Counted from the first letter of the stretch, positions 1-10,714 are shown. The stretch is DNA of 64,000 bases from Siphonodentalium dalli (GCA_032622095.1 CP136068.1:157197151-157261150), one strand, 5' to 3'. The notes: generated by a model not told the origin, from the letters alone. Program-made: numbers and translations.

Positions 1-282
1 TCCATCAGTGACTTATGGGATGTTAGATTGCCATTCCAAGGGCCAAGGCATCGAGATTCTTCTTCTGACACACATACAGTCTTACTAGCTGAAACAGATG
101 GGTCCTCTGGTGATAAATTATGAGAAGTTTATCATTTATAAGTTAGATGGGTCATCTGGCGATGTCCAGTTTGTCTGGGGCAAAATGTGACTTGGGCTTA
201 AAATAGAAAAATAGCATCCATTTGCACTGAGAGGCTGTGTGATAGTGTGACCCTATGACAGAGGATGTACTAAAGTTCGAGG
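1..282. other. no gene seen; short local duplications
   Basis: No coding or RNA signal is visible. A phrase like AGATGGGTCMTCTGG occurs twice (about 97 and 146) around a small imperfect hairpin with TTTATCATTTAT. Nothing else stands out. Confidence 0.5.
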
Positions 283-656
283 ATTCCAATAGGTCGCCTC
301 GCATATATAAGAGAATGCATAGGCCTAACAATTTTTCATCATTTGTTATTATTTTTTACAATATTCTTTTAACTCTTTCAGTGCCAGACTTATTTTGTAG
401 GTTTAGTGCCAGGGAATCTTACAGTTTTCATGGGCATCAAAATTATTACTATGAATACTTTGAGTTATAACATGCCCCTAAGGTTTTATCCAGTTTGTTT
501 TTAAATTCGCTATAGCATGCTTAAGCATACCCAAAAAATATTCAACCCAAAAAAATATAAATATAAAACAAAACAAAAAAATTATTTTTTTATGGCCAAT
601 TTTACAGACCGTAAATTAGGGCCGATGAGATCGGCCCCTGGCACTGAAAGGGTTAA
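283..656. mobile_element. family E TTAA element, left end lost
   Basis: The piece starts in the middle of the hairpin cassette (AGGTCGCCTCGCATATATAA) and runs to CCCCTGGCACTGAAAGGG followed by TTAA at 653-656. Two further GCCGATGAGATCGG-type palindromes lie near the right end, as in other E copies at 42053, 54665 and 62096. The outer left end and half of the hairpin are missing, so it is a broken copy. The two open frames across it are chance translations of repeat. Confidence 0.75.
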
Positions 657-700
657 CCATATAACACTCTGGTGTACCTTAGTTCGGATCTCGTCTCGAC

Positions 701-1194
701 GATTTCACCCCAGACTTACAAGCAAACCTGAGTTTAGTGTGCCCATCATTTGCAGAATGATGTCCCCAGAGGGTGAATTTTGTGATGCTAGCACACTTTG
801 AGGGATAGCGTCACTAAATGCACCCTCTGGGGACCTCATTCTGCATGGCCTCATCTGCTATGGCAGACATAGATTCAGATTGAAGTTCCCAAATGGTGAA
901 TATTGTGATGTACACCCAATGGGAACCCAATGTGTCGTCTGCCAAACTGGGGATAAAGAGAAACTAAACTAAAAAAGAAATATAATCTATGTGAAGAAGT
1001 TTCTATAGAAATTTGATAATAAAGAAACTTTCCAGAGAAGATGAGGCCTAAGCAGAATGAGGTCCCCAGAAGGTGAATTTAGTGATGCTAGCCCTCTATG
1101 TGGGATAGCGTCTCTAAATTCACCCTCTGGGGACCTCATTCTGCAAATGACAGACACACTAAACTCAGGTTTGATTTCACCCCAGACTTACAAG
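701..1194. mobile_element. family G palindromic element with 22-bp flanking direct repeats
   Basis: The element (about 728-1168) begins CTGAGTTTAGTGTG and ends with the inverted copy CACACTAAACTCAG. It holds two palindromes of the type GAATGAGGTCCCCAGAGGGTG plus its complement, separated by about 200 bp of non-palindromic sequence. The phrase starting GATTTCACCCCAGACTTACA lies on both sides (701-722 and 1173-1194), unusually long for a target duplication. It may instead reflect insertion into a pre-existing duplication. No protein is encoded. Confidence 0.75.
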
Positions 1195-1250
1195 GACACT
1201 TAATCCGATTGCATGAGAAAAGCAAACGACTGAGTGATTTATGCAAACCG

Positions 1251-1351
1251 TCATTCAATCTTATGCAAACACGGTATTTCTCAGCAAATATAGATTCCTA
1301 TTCATTCAATCTTAAATAAACATGGTACTTCTCACCAAATATAGATTCCTA
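1251..1351. repeat. 51-bp direct repeat, two copies
   Basis: Two adjacent units start TTCATTCAATCTTA and end CAAATATAGATTCCTA. They differ at several positions and lie just to the right of the G element. Confidence 0.8.
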
Positions 1352-2400
1352 ACTCGCAAAGAAGGAGCGTATATTGATATAAAGAAGGAGCGCGTATGGA
1401 TACAAAGCATTGATCGTGATATCTCTATAGTTCCTTTATTGAGTGTATCTGTGAGTTACTCAGTCTCATATTACTTCCTGATTCCTTTATATGAATTAGC
1501 CTGCGAACATCGCTTCAAATTTCTCCACGATTCCTTTTCAGGAATTTATCTGCGAAGATCGAACTCAGGATTCTCAACGATTCCATTATATGAGTTTATC
1601 TGTGAACGTCATCTTAGATTTCTTTGGAAATATCTTTAGTCGATGCCTGAAGAGTTTCGATCCCTCGATATTGGAAGGAAGTCTCAAGCACTGAGCAAAT
1701 ATTTTCAGATATATTGAATGTTTACTTAGATCTTCGGTACGAGTAGACCACCATCCCAATACCGCCTATAACGCTTTTTTGTGTAGACCACCCCCCCCCC
1801 CCCCCCAGTTCCAATCCTATTCTGATTTTGTGTGGAACACACTTGCCTATGCCGATTACGTATAGACCCCAATCCTGCTGATATATGCTGATTTCATGTA
1901 GACCCCCCCCCCCCCATCCCAATCCCACCTACATATATGCCCTATTTCTGTAGGGTGTGTTCAGGGTTGCAAGCAATATCTGTGAAAAATTGTTCAACCA
2001 GTTGTATTTCATACCTGAACAAGCTTCGAAATAGTGAACTGAGACTCTGATTTCTCCGCGATTTCTTTTATGAATTATTCTGCTAAACCAATTCTTTGGT
2101 GATATCTGGAGTCGAAAAGAAAATAATTTGAGGCTCTTGACATTGGAAGCAGATTTCTTTGCAAGTCTGCACAAGTACTTGGCAAATATTTTTGGACGGA
2201 TTGAAAGTGTTTACATTGATGATCAATGGACCTAAATTCCTCCATTATAGATGTGTTTCATATAAGACCTCCTCCCCGTTTCTACTCTTGACATTGGAAG
2301 CAGATTTCTTCACAGAGCATCTCAATCCATTGGCAAATATTTGCAGATGGATTGAAAATGTCCACTTTAATAATCAATGGTGCTATCTTGCAAATTAGAT
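1352..2400. repeat. degenerate tandem-repeat region with C-tracts
   Basis: Recurrent motifs such as GATTCCTTTATATGA, GTAGACC followed by a long C run, and CCAATCC suggest an old, diverged tandem array. The clearest unit pair is 2135-2229 and 2287-2380: both begin CTTGACATTGGAAGCAGATT and end near ATCAATGG, a period of 152 bp. C runs lie near 1791-1806 and 1903-1914. Open frames here run through repeats and are not credible genes. Confidence 0.55.
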
Positions 2401-2904
2401 TTGCGTTTCTAGTAGACCCCCCTCCCCATCCTCATGTGTACACCCCCTCACTTGTAGACTCCTTCCCCCAGCCCTTCATTCCGGAATTTTGTTGGTATAT
2501 CCAGGCTGAAATGCTTAATGCTCAGATTCTATATACAATGCAGATGCTGATATGTGAAATTCAAGAATTCACAATAGATCTGGAGAAATATTTTGTTGAA
2601 AATCTCTTGCAAATTTTGGGTGGATTTATGCAAAAGTGCTATAGAAAGAGAGGTTTCAATTTCTGGTCCGGTGCTGAAAGCCCATATTTGGACCCTACGT
2701 TAAGAGTGCTGGATGACCCGATCTGGACTTTGGCGACACACTATATTGCTTGTTTAGTTTAATCATTTAAATCATGTTTGTCAGGTAATGTTTTTGAAAT
2801 ATAATGTTTCATATATAATTAAATTGGGACATTTTGAAGTTTTTATGGATGCCGACCAGTGCCGACCAATAAAATTGTCAGAAAAGGTACTTCTAACCAC
2901 TTCA
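2401..2904. other. no gene supported
   Basis: An open frame of 136 codons runs over 2352-2762 but begins inside the repeat region, shows no recognisable domain and has no homologous second copy. I treat it as chance. The rest is AT-rich sequence. Confidence 0.4.
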
Positions 2905-3035
2905 TTACCAAAGCCTAATGAGAGATCCAGCACCATAACCATAGCCCCTAATGAGACACCCGGCTTATAATCATAGCCCCTAATGAGACACCCGGCTTAT
3001 AACCATAGATTAATGAGACATCCAGGCTCATAACT
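2905..3035. repeat. 34-bp tandem repeat, about 3.5 copies
   Basis: Units read CCTAATGAGACACCCGGCTT followed by ATAAYCATAGC. The outer units are more diverged. Confidence 0.85.
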
Positions 3036-3261
3036 TTAAGTCTTTATCACAAATGTATATATGTGGGAGTCAAATTTGAGAAAAGAGTGCAAATGTAGTA
3101 TATTACCTACCCCGACAGTCACTCCGAGCATAAAATTCAATGATATTCTGTTTATTGTAATATATATACACATTTCATTATGTGCATGTAGGATATTTAG
3201 CAGCAAACCAGTTAAGAATTCAGTGCTCCATGTGCCATCGTGAAGTAATTCACTTTAGATA

Positions 3262-3530
3262 TTAACCCTTTCATGACGGGCGCTGCGCTGGTGCAGCATT
3301 AAATATCCTGTGCCAGTGCATTCTCTTATATATGTGAGTCTCCTATAGGGAGCCTCGCCTATATAAGAGAATTCACTTGCTTACAAGGTCAAGGTAAATA
3401 TTGTTAGGCCAATGCATTCTCTTATATACATGTATGTGGGGCTACCTATGGGAGACTCCAATATATAAGAGATTACATTGGCACAGGATTTTCAAAATAT
3501 TTCAGGAAGCTCCAGTTATGGAAGGGTTAA
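3262..3530. mobile_element. family C TTAA element, complete
   Basis: TTAA occurs at both ends (3262-3265 and 3527-3530) with CCCTTTCATGACGGG at the left and GGAAGGG at the right. Two hairpin cassettes lie inside, in opposite orientation, each with a long stem built on TGCATTCTCTTATATA. The left flank up to TTAGATATTAA is repeated at 4249-4303, where TTAA is followed by unrelated sequence, so that copy looks like an unoccupied site. Confidence 0.8.
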
Positions 3531-3601
3531 ATGTAAGATACAGTATCTGTAGTTACGTCCTAGTGACCAAAGCTGGCTTTTACAGGACGGTGTGAGGAGC
3601 G

Positions 3602-3825
3602 CTATTTTTGTTCTCCCAGAGCCGCCTTGAATGTTTCTAGGTCGGCGGCATTGACTGTGCTGTTGTCCAGTTTATTCCAGTCAAGTACAGTCCTCAGGAA
3701 GAAGGAATATCTGTATTGGTCTGTGTTTGTATGAATTGGTTCGTAGGCACTTTCGTTATTTGTGGTTAGTTTCTCCACGATGTTGTCACTAACAAAATCC
3801 TTGAATTTTGTGGGTTTCTTTTTCC
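3602..3825 (-). pseudogene. LINE reverse-transcriptase C-terminal end, antisense fragment
   Basis: Read on the minus strand, about 72 codons run without a stop from the edge of the neighbouring A element to a TAG at 3602-3604. The translation contains RYSFFLRTVLDWNKL, then a short acidic stretch and LETFKAALGEQK before the stop. That layout (F-RT-x-x-WN-L, then S/T-x-x-x-FK-x-x-L, then stop) is the usual C-terminus of jockey/CR1/RTE-like LINE polyproteins in marine invertebrates. Endonuclease and catalytic RT parts are absent, so this is a 5'-truncated, dead copy. The family-A element at 3826 cuts its upstream side. The match to the LINE class is from memory of the family; the exact clade is not determined. 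Confidence 0.7.
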
Positions 3826-4065
3826 TCTTTAATTCCCTAATTAATCGACTCCATAACCACAGCAGAATTATGGGTAACTTTTCAGGATTTAGTCGGAAAT
3901 ATGGCTTATTGCCATTAATCGGAAAGCTCTTTCCAAGAGCTTTCCGATGAATGGCAACAAGAGCTTTCCGATTAATGGCAATAAGCCATATTTCCGACTG
4001 AATCCTGAAAAGTTACCCATAATTCTGCTGTGGTTAAGAAGTCGATTACTTAGAGCATTACTGTA
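3826..4065. mobile_element. family A foldback element (variant with extra centre)
   Basis: The arms carry TCGACTCC, CACAGCAGAATTATGGGTAA and the complement, ending GAGCATTACTGTA. The left tip is degenerate. The centre has an extra copy of GAGCTTTCCGATTAATGGCA, so it is longer than the standard ~215 bp. Confidence 0.85.
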
Positions 4066-4248
4066 TATGCATTACCTCAGTATTATGAGAATTTCAATAA
4101 ATTTACGAATGCAGGTGTGTTTACTTACCTCAAGTGAACTGGACTATACTGGCAGTGAACTGGATGGAAAAACACAAGTGGACATATATTCTCAAGAAGC
4201 AGTTCCCCCCCAGTGTATTGAATGATAGGTTCCAATATCTATCTCATT

Positions 4249-4600
4249 AAGAATGCAGATATCCATGTGCCATAGGGAAGTAATTCACTTTAGATATTAA
4301 AGAACCTGTCAGGGAAAATTAAAATCTACCAGATTTGGAAAGGATCCCATCCACACTGATAACCCACTAGCAACGTCCCACGTTCCATCAAATCAAGCAA
4401 ATAGTACAAATGTATTTAATAAGAGATAAGACCGGCGTATGCACCTGAACCAACCATGAAGAAAAGTGCAACTCTCGGCTAATCAAATATTATTTGTGGA
4501 TTGACAGCTAACACACACCGAACAAATGGTTTAATAAACAATAATTGATTTAACACAGAGCCTGCTGTGTTGCGGACATGCCACCTGTCAGCTTGTGCCA
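4249..4600. repeat. dispersed repeat; unoccupied copy of two TTAA insertion sites
   Basis: 4249-4303 matches 3213-3265. About 4370-4600 matches 5995-6060 joined to 6370-6560 (shared CATCAAATCAAGCAAA, GTACAAATGT, AACAAATGGTTTAATA). In the second pair a C element sits exactly where this copy has TTAA (4416-4419). The two comparisons show that C elements enter at TTAA. Confidence 0.7.
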
Positions 4601-4965
4601 CGTAACCACGGACATAGCTGACATGTAACCACCGACATAGCTGCCACATAACCACGGACATAGCTACCAAGTAACCACGGACATAGCTGCCACATAACCG
4701 CTGCCACATAACCGCAGACATAGCTGCCATGTAACTGCGGACATAGCTGCCATGTAACCACGGACATAGCTGCCACATAACCGCAGACATAGCTGCCACA
4801 TAACCACAGACATATCTGCCACATAACCACAGACATAGCTGCCATGTAACAGTGGACATGTAGCTGCCACATAACCGCAGACATATCTGCCACATAACCA
4901 CAGACATAGCTGCCACATAACCGCAGACATAGCTGCCATGTAACCACGGACATAGCTGCCATGTA
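4597..4965. repeat. 23-bp minisatellite, about 15 copies
   Basis: Units read CACATAACCGCAGACATAGC with one or two changes per copy. Because 23 is not a multiple of three and the units lack stops on the minus strand, three overlapping minus-strand frames are all open. They are artefacts of the repeat. Confidence 0.95.
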
Positions 4966-5095
4966 TGGGGATAGCAACCCTCTCCAGTGTTTAAAATCTG
5001 AGGAGAATCAGAATCATTATCCTTAGTTTGTTTCGCTGTAGCAATGCTATGTTATGAATCTTAAACTTGCTTTACGAATTTTAAGGTCTTCTCCC

Positions 5096-5345
5096 CTCAC
5101 AATTCCTCGCTCTATGTTAAAGTGATGTGAAACAATCTGGTAGAGTGATCAGATAGAAATGGAGAATAATCTTGTTCAAAGAAGTAATTTTTACAAATAT
5201 TATACCTAAATTGACAATGCACACTGTCATTCTTATATATTAATTAAATGCAGCAGTGACTCTCAGTGGTGAAATCATTTTCATTAGTTTATTGTAAATA
5301 TTTACAATTGAGAGTAGCTCAGACGATGTTTTCTATGGAGTGGTA
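5096..5345 (+). repeat. family H dispersed repeat
   Basis: Shares TTAAAGTGATGTGAAACA, GGAGAATAATCTTGTTCAAA, TTCTTATATATYAATTAAAT and AATATTTACAATTGA with copies at 45341 (same strand) and, inverted, 43470 and 48620. No ends with inverted repeats and no protein are visible, so its class is unknown. Confidence 0.75.
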
Positions 5346-5462
5346 CGGTTGGTTTGCTTCAGATTTTTGGCAATGTTAGTATAATGTTACATTCCTCCAG
5401 TTGGCATAGCGACTGAATACTAATTTATCAGCAGAACTAATACATAATACGATAATATGTCT

Positions 5463-5856
5463 TTAACCCTTTACCCAACAGAAGGGCCCTGTGCCAATGC
5501 ATTCTCTTATATATGCAAGTCGACCATAGGTCGCCTCGCATATATAAGAGAATGCATTGGCTTAACACATTAAAAATTGTTAAAGAATGTAAGAAAAAAT
5601 AGTAAAAAGAGTTAAAGAATAGATTTTTATTTAGGCCAATGCATTCTCTTATATATGCGAGGCGACCTATGGTCGACTCGCATATATAAGATAATGCATT
5701 GGCACAGGGCATAACTGTAACTATCACAATGTGGTCAAGGAGCCGGTTCCAATGATATCCATATTTGTATGGTTCTATTGAGACAGACCGAAGATATTTT
5801 AGGCTGTTGAAGCTTTATTTGGCCGGTTTTGGCCGGTTTGTTGGGTAAAGGGTTAA
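5463..5856 (-). mobile_element. family B TTAA element, complete, reverse orientation
   Basis: TTAA lies at 5463-5466 and 5853-5856. The ends are CCCTTTACCCAACA and its inverse. Two hairpin cassettes in opposite orientation flank an AT-rich spacer, followed by the ~150-bp unique arm with CCATACAAATATGG and AACCGGCC. The TTAA duplication and CCC-start ends are typical of piggyBac-type non-autonomous elements (family knowledge). No transposase is present. Confidence 0.9.
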
Positions 5857-6052
5857 TTGTTTGATCAAATTAATTAAAAGTTCTAATGTATCTAAAAAGA
5901 TATACACGAATAGTATGCACTCATGGAGCAAATTCCTCTGAGTTGGTAATTCAATGAGGACCCCATCCTTAATGAAAACAACATTGTCACACAAGCCATG
6001 CACATCCCACACTTCATTTTGTTCATCAAATCAAGCAAAAGTACAAATGTTT
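5857..6052. repeat. dispersed repeat next to B
   Basis: About 5857-5960 resembles 6655-6745 (shared AAAAAGATATACA, TATGCAC, ATGGARCAA). About 5995-6052 resembles 4370-4415. No coding signal. Confidence 0.5.
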
Positions 6053-6375
6053 TTAACCCTTTCATGACTGGAGCTTCCTAAAATTTTGCGAAAAACCCTG
6101 TGCCAATGCATTCTCTTTTTATATACGAGTTTCCCATAGGGAGCCTTACATATACTAGTATAAGAGAATACATTGGCCTAACAATATTTACCTTGACCTT
6201 GTAAGTCAGTGAATTCTCTTATATATGTGAGGCTCCCTATGGCAGACTCACTTATATAAGAGAATGCACTGGCAGATAATAATAATAATAAAAATGTGAT
6301 TTTTATAGCGACTATCCCCGTGAGGGCCCTAAGGCGATCTTTAATGCTGCACCAGCGCAGCTCCAATCATGGCAC
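6053..6375. mobile_element. family C element, right TTAA lost
   Basis: Starts TTAA-CCCTTTCATGACTGG, contains both hairpins, and ends near GCGCAGCTCCAATCATGG without TTAA. A ~70-bp foreign piece with an (AAT) run and GTGAGGGCCCTAAGG lies near the right end. The flanks match the uninterrupted repeat at 4370-4600. Confidence 0.75.
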
Positions 6376-6798
6376 TTGAACCAACTGTAAAGAAAAGCTC
6401 AACTCTCAGCTAATCAAATGTTATGCGTTGGATTGACAGCAAACCACATGTGGAACAAATGGTTTAATATAAAACAATAATTGATTTCCGCTCATTTCAC
6501 ACCAAGTCTGCAGTGTTGCTGGCATGATCAAGGCACCTGTCATCTCCAGCAACATAGCCACGTGACGAACCATGCAGTCATGGGCATAGCTGCCAGGTAT
6601 GGATCCAGCTAATGGGAATACATTTCTCACCACAAGCCATTCCACGCTCGATACTAATTGTTCGATTAAATTAATAGAAAGTACAAATGTGCTTAAAAAG
6701 ATATACATGTATGCATGGAATTATGCACACATGGAACAATTTCTTTATAGATAATTGATTTCTGGGATTCACAGTGTCTGGGCTTGAAAAGATGATGC
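6376..6798. repeat. right part of the 4370-4600 repeat, then unique sequence
   Basis: 6376-6560 aligns with 4440-4600 (GCTAATCAAAT, GGATTGACAGC, AACAAATGGTTTAATA). 6655-6745 resembles 5857-5960. No gene seen. Confidence 0.55.
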
Positions 6799-7157
6799 CA
6801 GACATTTGCTGAATGAGGTCCGCAGGAGGTGAATTTAGTGATGCTAGCCTGCACAATGGGCTACTGTCACCAAATTCATTCTCTGGGAACTATCATACTG
6901 CATGGCCTCATCTGCTATGGGACAACTCAGATTTAATTTCCCAGATGGTGATGTGCACCCATTGGACACCTTGATTATGCAATGTGCCATCCGCCAATTT
7001 TGAGATATAGAGAAACTAAACTAAAAATGAAAAAGAATCTTTCTGAAGAAGTTTCCAAAGAAACTAATAAAGTTAATTTGATAATAAAGATACTTTCCAG
7101 AGAAGATGAGGCCTTAGCAGAATGAGGTCCATCTGGTGACCGCATTCTGCAAATGTA
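6799..7157. mobile_element. family G element, diverged
   Basis: Begins ACATTTGCTGAATGAGGTCC and ends CATTCTGCAAATGT. The two terminal palindromes and the middle part with GGCCTCATCTGCTATGGG and GATGAGGCCT match the 728-1168 copy. The right palindrome is mostly deleted. Confidence 0.75.
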
Positions 7158-7244
7158 CCGTAGACGACATCCAGTATTTCTGTTGAAGGTTCTGTGGTGA
7201 GCCCAGTGTTAAGTTTTCTTCACTCACATTTTACCTGTGTTACT

Positions 7245-7400
7245 TGTAGATGGTTAAAGTGGGTACGCCTTTTCATATCAGCGGATCATGTGAAACAAGC
7301 TAATCAGAAAATATTTGTTAAATTTATTTACATAGCCCACCCCAGTGTTTTTTATTGCCCAGGAGGGTCATGCCTTACTATAAGATTATCTCGACTGTAC
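7245..7400. repeat. family Q dispersed repeat, copy 1
   Basis: Shares GATCATGTGAAAC, AGAAAATATTTGT and TTTTTATTGCCCA, in the same order, with 8565-8700. Class unknown. Confidence 0.6.
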
Positions 7401-7740
7401 AACATACTTATTACTATTAAGTGGTGGGTGGAGTGATAAGTCAACGCCCCCAGGTATCACACTCTGTAATCAATTTGAATGCTGTGTGGTCCCAAATTCA
7501 TTTGTCGGAAGTTTAATAAATATGCCCATGGCATTAACCATGCTCAACCATTTCAAATTGAAACATATCAAATTAGAATTTAGCATTTATTTGTGTCTTG
7601 AGAGAATTACCATTGTTAATATTCAATACTCAGAGTTGAAAATTTTTACCAAAATAAAATTCTAAATTCTTCTTCAAATACCGCTTTTCTATGTTTGGTG
7701 TTGAATATCAGCATGGTCTACTTGGTGATGTGAAGAAATA
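7401..7740. other. AT-rich stretch, nothing recognised
   Basis: No open frame of note, no repeat family and no inverted ends seen. Confidence 0.4.
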
Positions 7741-8275
7741 ATAAAAACAAGAGGTGTGCACTCGCGTGCTAGCATACCACCACAAATTCAACCCACATTA
7801 TCCATAAACCCAACAAAAAAGATTTTTAACTTTAAAGAAAAATTTGGATTAATAATCCCAAATTTTCTAAGTCAAAATAAGTCGAAAAGGAAGTGTAATG
7901 TTAGGAAAAACACTCCGAGCCAACCCTGAGTCGCATCATGTAGAGAGGGTGTTGTGAGAAGCATGTATACCAAAAATTATTGAAATCGGTTCATATTTGT
8001 TAAATTATTAAGTCGGACAGAATTTTCTAAGTCAAAATAAGTCGAAAAGTAAGGCGTAAAAAAAGAAAGTCGGACCGCACCGCAATTAGCATCATGCGGA
8101 GAGGCGGTCCTAAGGAGATTGCATACAAAACATTATTGAAATCGGTTCATAGTTGTTCGAGTTATGAGGTCGGACGAACGGACGGACGGCTAGACACACG
8201 GAGGGAGAAAGTGTGACGGACAGACGCAGTCAATCCAGTATACCCCCCATTTTCTTCGAAAGTGGGGGTATAATT
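7741..8275 (+). repeat. tailed repeat with 160-bp internal duplication and terminal hairpin
   Basis: Starts near GAGGTGTGCACTCGCG. It contains two tandem ~160-bp units (about 7861-8022 and 8023-8175), each with TAAGTCAAAATAAGTCGAAA, a GGAGAGG-like centre and TTATTGAAATCGGTTCATA. It ends in a GGACGGACGG-rich piece and a hairpin, ATACCCCC/GGGGGTAT. Repeats with this plan (doubled unit, GGACGGAC tract, C/G hairpin tail) are common in mollusc genomes; that comparison is from memory. No protein is encoded. Confidence 0.6.
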
Positions 8276-8564
8276 ACTTTGAAATATGCTATATTTCTTT
8301 TTTAAATCTGGCAGCATAGAAAAATGCACAAATGGGCATATGACTAACGAGAACCACATTTCTTGTGTCAATTTTTTAACAGTGTGTGAGGTACTAGTAC
8401 ATGTACAGTCAATTCCCCTTTATTGCATAGCTTCGGTGCATGGTCTTTCTCATGTATATCATTATAGAGCCTGGATGGTGTATGTGTATATTTACATGTA
8501 TATAGCCTCAGTGGACTTCAGACCCTGTAATGGAACATGTGACATAATTATGCAGGCGATCGAA

Positions 8565-8700
8565 GGTTGGAATTACCCATTTGACTGTATATTTACCGAT
8601 CATGTGAAACGAGCCAATGAGAAAATATTTGTCTAATTTATATATCCAGCTCCAATTCTTATTTTTATTGCCCATAGGAGGTTATATCAGGGTTTTGAGT
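8565..8700. repeat. family Q dispersed repeat, copy 2
   Basis: Matches 7245-7400. The phrase TTATATATCCAGC occurs twice (about 8638 and 8717). Confidence 0.6.
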
Positions 8701-9272
8701 TATAAATAATTGTATAATTTATATATCCAGCAAAAATAACTTTCCTGGAGGAGTTGAAAATTTTGGTCAACGAGGACCCGATACCCATGTCTCTGTTTTC
8801 TTGCTCCGATGTTAATACAGTCAGAAGTGGATTTGTCAGTATATATTACAGACAAACAGAGAATAAACGTTCAAATACACAATCACCGACTGGCCAAGAT
8901 GAGAGCTGCCGACTTGTACGTTGCTAGAAATCACGCTGATTTCCCCAGATAGACCCATCTATAATGTATAGCGATAGAAGGTCAGACAATTACATTCCAT
9001 TAATTATAACAAATACCAATAATTAAATCTAATAGTTAATTAGTTTCTATTGTGACATTGAGTACTTATGTTTTTTTGGATTACACAAGGGTAGTATTTT
9101 CTTATTTCATTCTGATCAATATTAACAAGGGGAGGCAGAAGGCAAGGGCTGAAAGGTGGTGCTGGGGGGGCACAACTCTTCCAGACAAGGTTTATGCTCT
9201 AATCAGATGTCAAGCATTAAGCCATCAGAAAGACATTTTGAGGCTCATTTTAGCCTAACAATATGGTGCTGA
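8701..9272. other. no feature recognised
   Basis: No repeat family, inverted ends or coding signal seen. The 68-codon frame at 9052-9258 has no recognisable feature. Confidence 0.4.
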
Positions 9273-9421
9273 ACATTTGAAGAATGAGGTCCCCAGAGGG
9301 TGAATTTAGTAACGGTACCCCGCACAGCACGCTAGCATCACTAAATTCACCATCTGGATAACTCATTCTGCTTAGGCCTCATCTTCGAATACTCTGGAAA
9401 GTAACTTGATTATCAAATTAA
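9273..9421. mobile_element. family G, left part only
   Basis: One palindrome (GAATGAGGTCCCCAGAGGGT and complement) followed by GCTTAGGCCTCATCTTC, then truncation next to the A element. Confidence 0.75.
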
Positions 9422-9430
9422 GTTCAACCC

Positions 9431-9612
9431 TACAGTAATGCTCTAAGTAATCGACTTCTTAACCACAGCAGAATTATGGGTAACTTTTCAGGATTTAGTC
9501 GGAAATATGGCTTGTTGCCATTCATCGGAAAGCCATATTTCCGACTAAATCCTGAAAAGTTACCCATAATTCTGCTGTGGTTAAGAAGTCGATTACTTAG
9601 AGCATTACTGTA
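9431..9612. mobile_element. family A foldback element, TA at both ends
   Basis: TA-CAGTAATGCTCTAA at the left and TTAGAGCATTACTG-TA at the right. The arms are near-perfect inverted copies meeting at CATCGGAAAG. The TA duplication and CAGT ends fit Tc1/mariner-type non-autonomous elements. The open frames on both strands are mirror images of the palindrome. Confidence 0.92.
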
Positions 9613-9731
9613 CATGTACACTAGGCCCACCTATTCAACAGTGCAATGGACGTTGTCAGTCTAATGAATAATTTCACAAAGCTGCCACAGTAAATTGAGA
9701 ACTCGCACACAGGACAAAGTGACACTTGTAA

Positions 9732-9900
9732 ATTATGAATGATGCAGCTCATGTAGACCAATAGCGCTTTCTCGTTAATGACAAATATCGGGACATCGAA
9801 GTCATCTCTAATTTATATGAGCGCACTCATCCGACACTTCAGTCAGATTTCACCTCAGATTAAACTAAATCTGATATGGATGTGATAACTTAATTAAAAT
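9732..9900. repeat. family O dispersed repeat, copy 1
   Basis: Shares GAATGATGCAGCTCATGTAG, ACATCGAAGTC and ACTTAATTAAAATA with 11533-11715. Confidence 0.75.
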
Positions 9901-9928
9901 ACACCAGAGATTCTGTTCAGCTATTCTA

Positions 9929-10327
9929 TTAACCCTTTACCCAACAAACCGGCCAAAACCGGCCAAATAAAGCTTCAACCGCCTAAAATATCTTCGGTCT
10001 GTCTCAATAGAACCATACAAATATGGATATCATTGGAACCGGCTCCTTGACCATATTGTGATAGTTACAGTTAGCCCTGTGCCAATGCATTCTCTTATAT
10101 ATGCGAGTCGACCATAGGTCGCCTCGCATATATAAGAGAATGCATTGGCCTAAAAAAAATCTTTTTTTAACACTTTTTACCATTTTTTCTTACAATCTTT
10201 AACAATTTTATAATTTTTAATGTGTTAAGCCAATGCATTCTCTTATATATGCGAGGCGACCTATGGTCGACTCGCATATATAAGAGAATGCATTGGCACA
10301 GGGCCCTTCTGTTGGGTAAAGGGTTAA
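9929..10327 (+). mobile_element. family B TTAA element, complete
   Basis: TTAA at 9929-9932 and 10324-10327, with CCCTTTACCCAACAAACCGG at the left and CTGTTGGGTAAAGGG at the right. It holds the ~150-bp unique arm, two opposed hairpins and an AT-rich spacer with CTTACAATCTTTAACA. This is one of the best full-length copies. Confidence 0.93.
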
Positions 10328-10374
10328 ATCTCACAAACTTCAAACTATTACTACAAATATTGTAAGAACTACAT

Positions 10375-10714
10375 ATATGGCAGATAATGTAGTCAAAAAA
10401 TTAGACATACCCAATTTTTTTCTCCCTGCTACACATAAAAAAAGAAGAAATTTCTTAGCTTTGTAACAGGTAGCAATGAAGCATGTTTCACCCATATCGC
10501 ATCCCATTTTTTTCAATGTAGCACTGCAGCGGTTGTAGCAGTGCATTGGGGGAGTTCGAATTCATTTTTTGACATATGTTTTGTCTTAATTACTTGCAGA
10601 ACATGTTAAATTCAATCTTCGGTTGTAAACATATTTCAAATCTGATTGTGTGTAGTGATGTAGCAGGGGAAAAAATGGATATGCCTAATTTTTTAACTAC
10701 ATTTCTTGCCATAT
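10375..10714. mobile_element. ~340-bp element with ~60-bp terminal inverted repeats
   Basis: The left arm ATATGGCAGATAATGTAGT and the right arm, which reads ATATGGCAAGAAATGTAGTT on the other strand, continue pairing through AAAAAATTAG, CATA and CCTGCTACA, about 60 bp with few mismatches. The outermost bases are AT/TA, so a TA target is possible. The 68-codon minus-strand frame here has no domain. Not assigned to a superfamily. Confidence 0.65.

Noticed and set aside
2352-2762. 136-codon plus-strand frame
   Set aside because: Starts inside a degenerate repeat, proline-rich part from C tracts, no domain recognised, no second exon signal.
4479-4977. Three long overlapping minus-strand frames rich in MWQLC and LCGSY
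   Set aside because: They are the three translations of a 23-bp minisatellite without stops; no start context, domain or non-repeat extension.
9430-9664. Opposed frames reading NHSRIMGNFSGFSRKYGLLPF and KPYFRLNPEKLPIILLWLRS
   Set aside because: Both come from the two arms of family A foldback elements and occur at every A copy.
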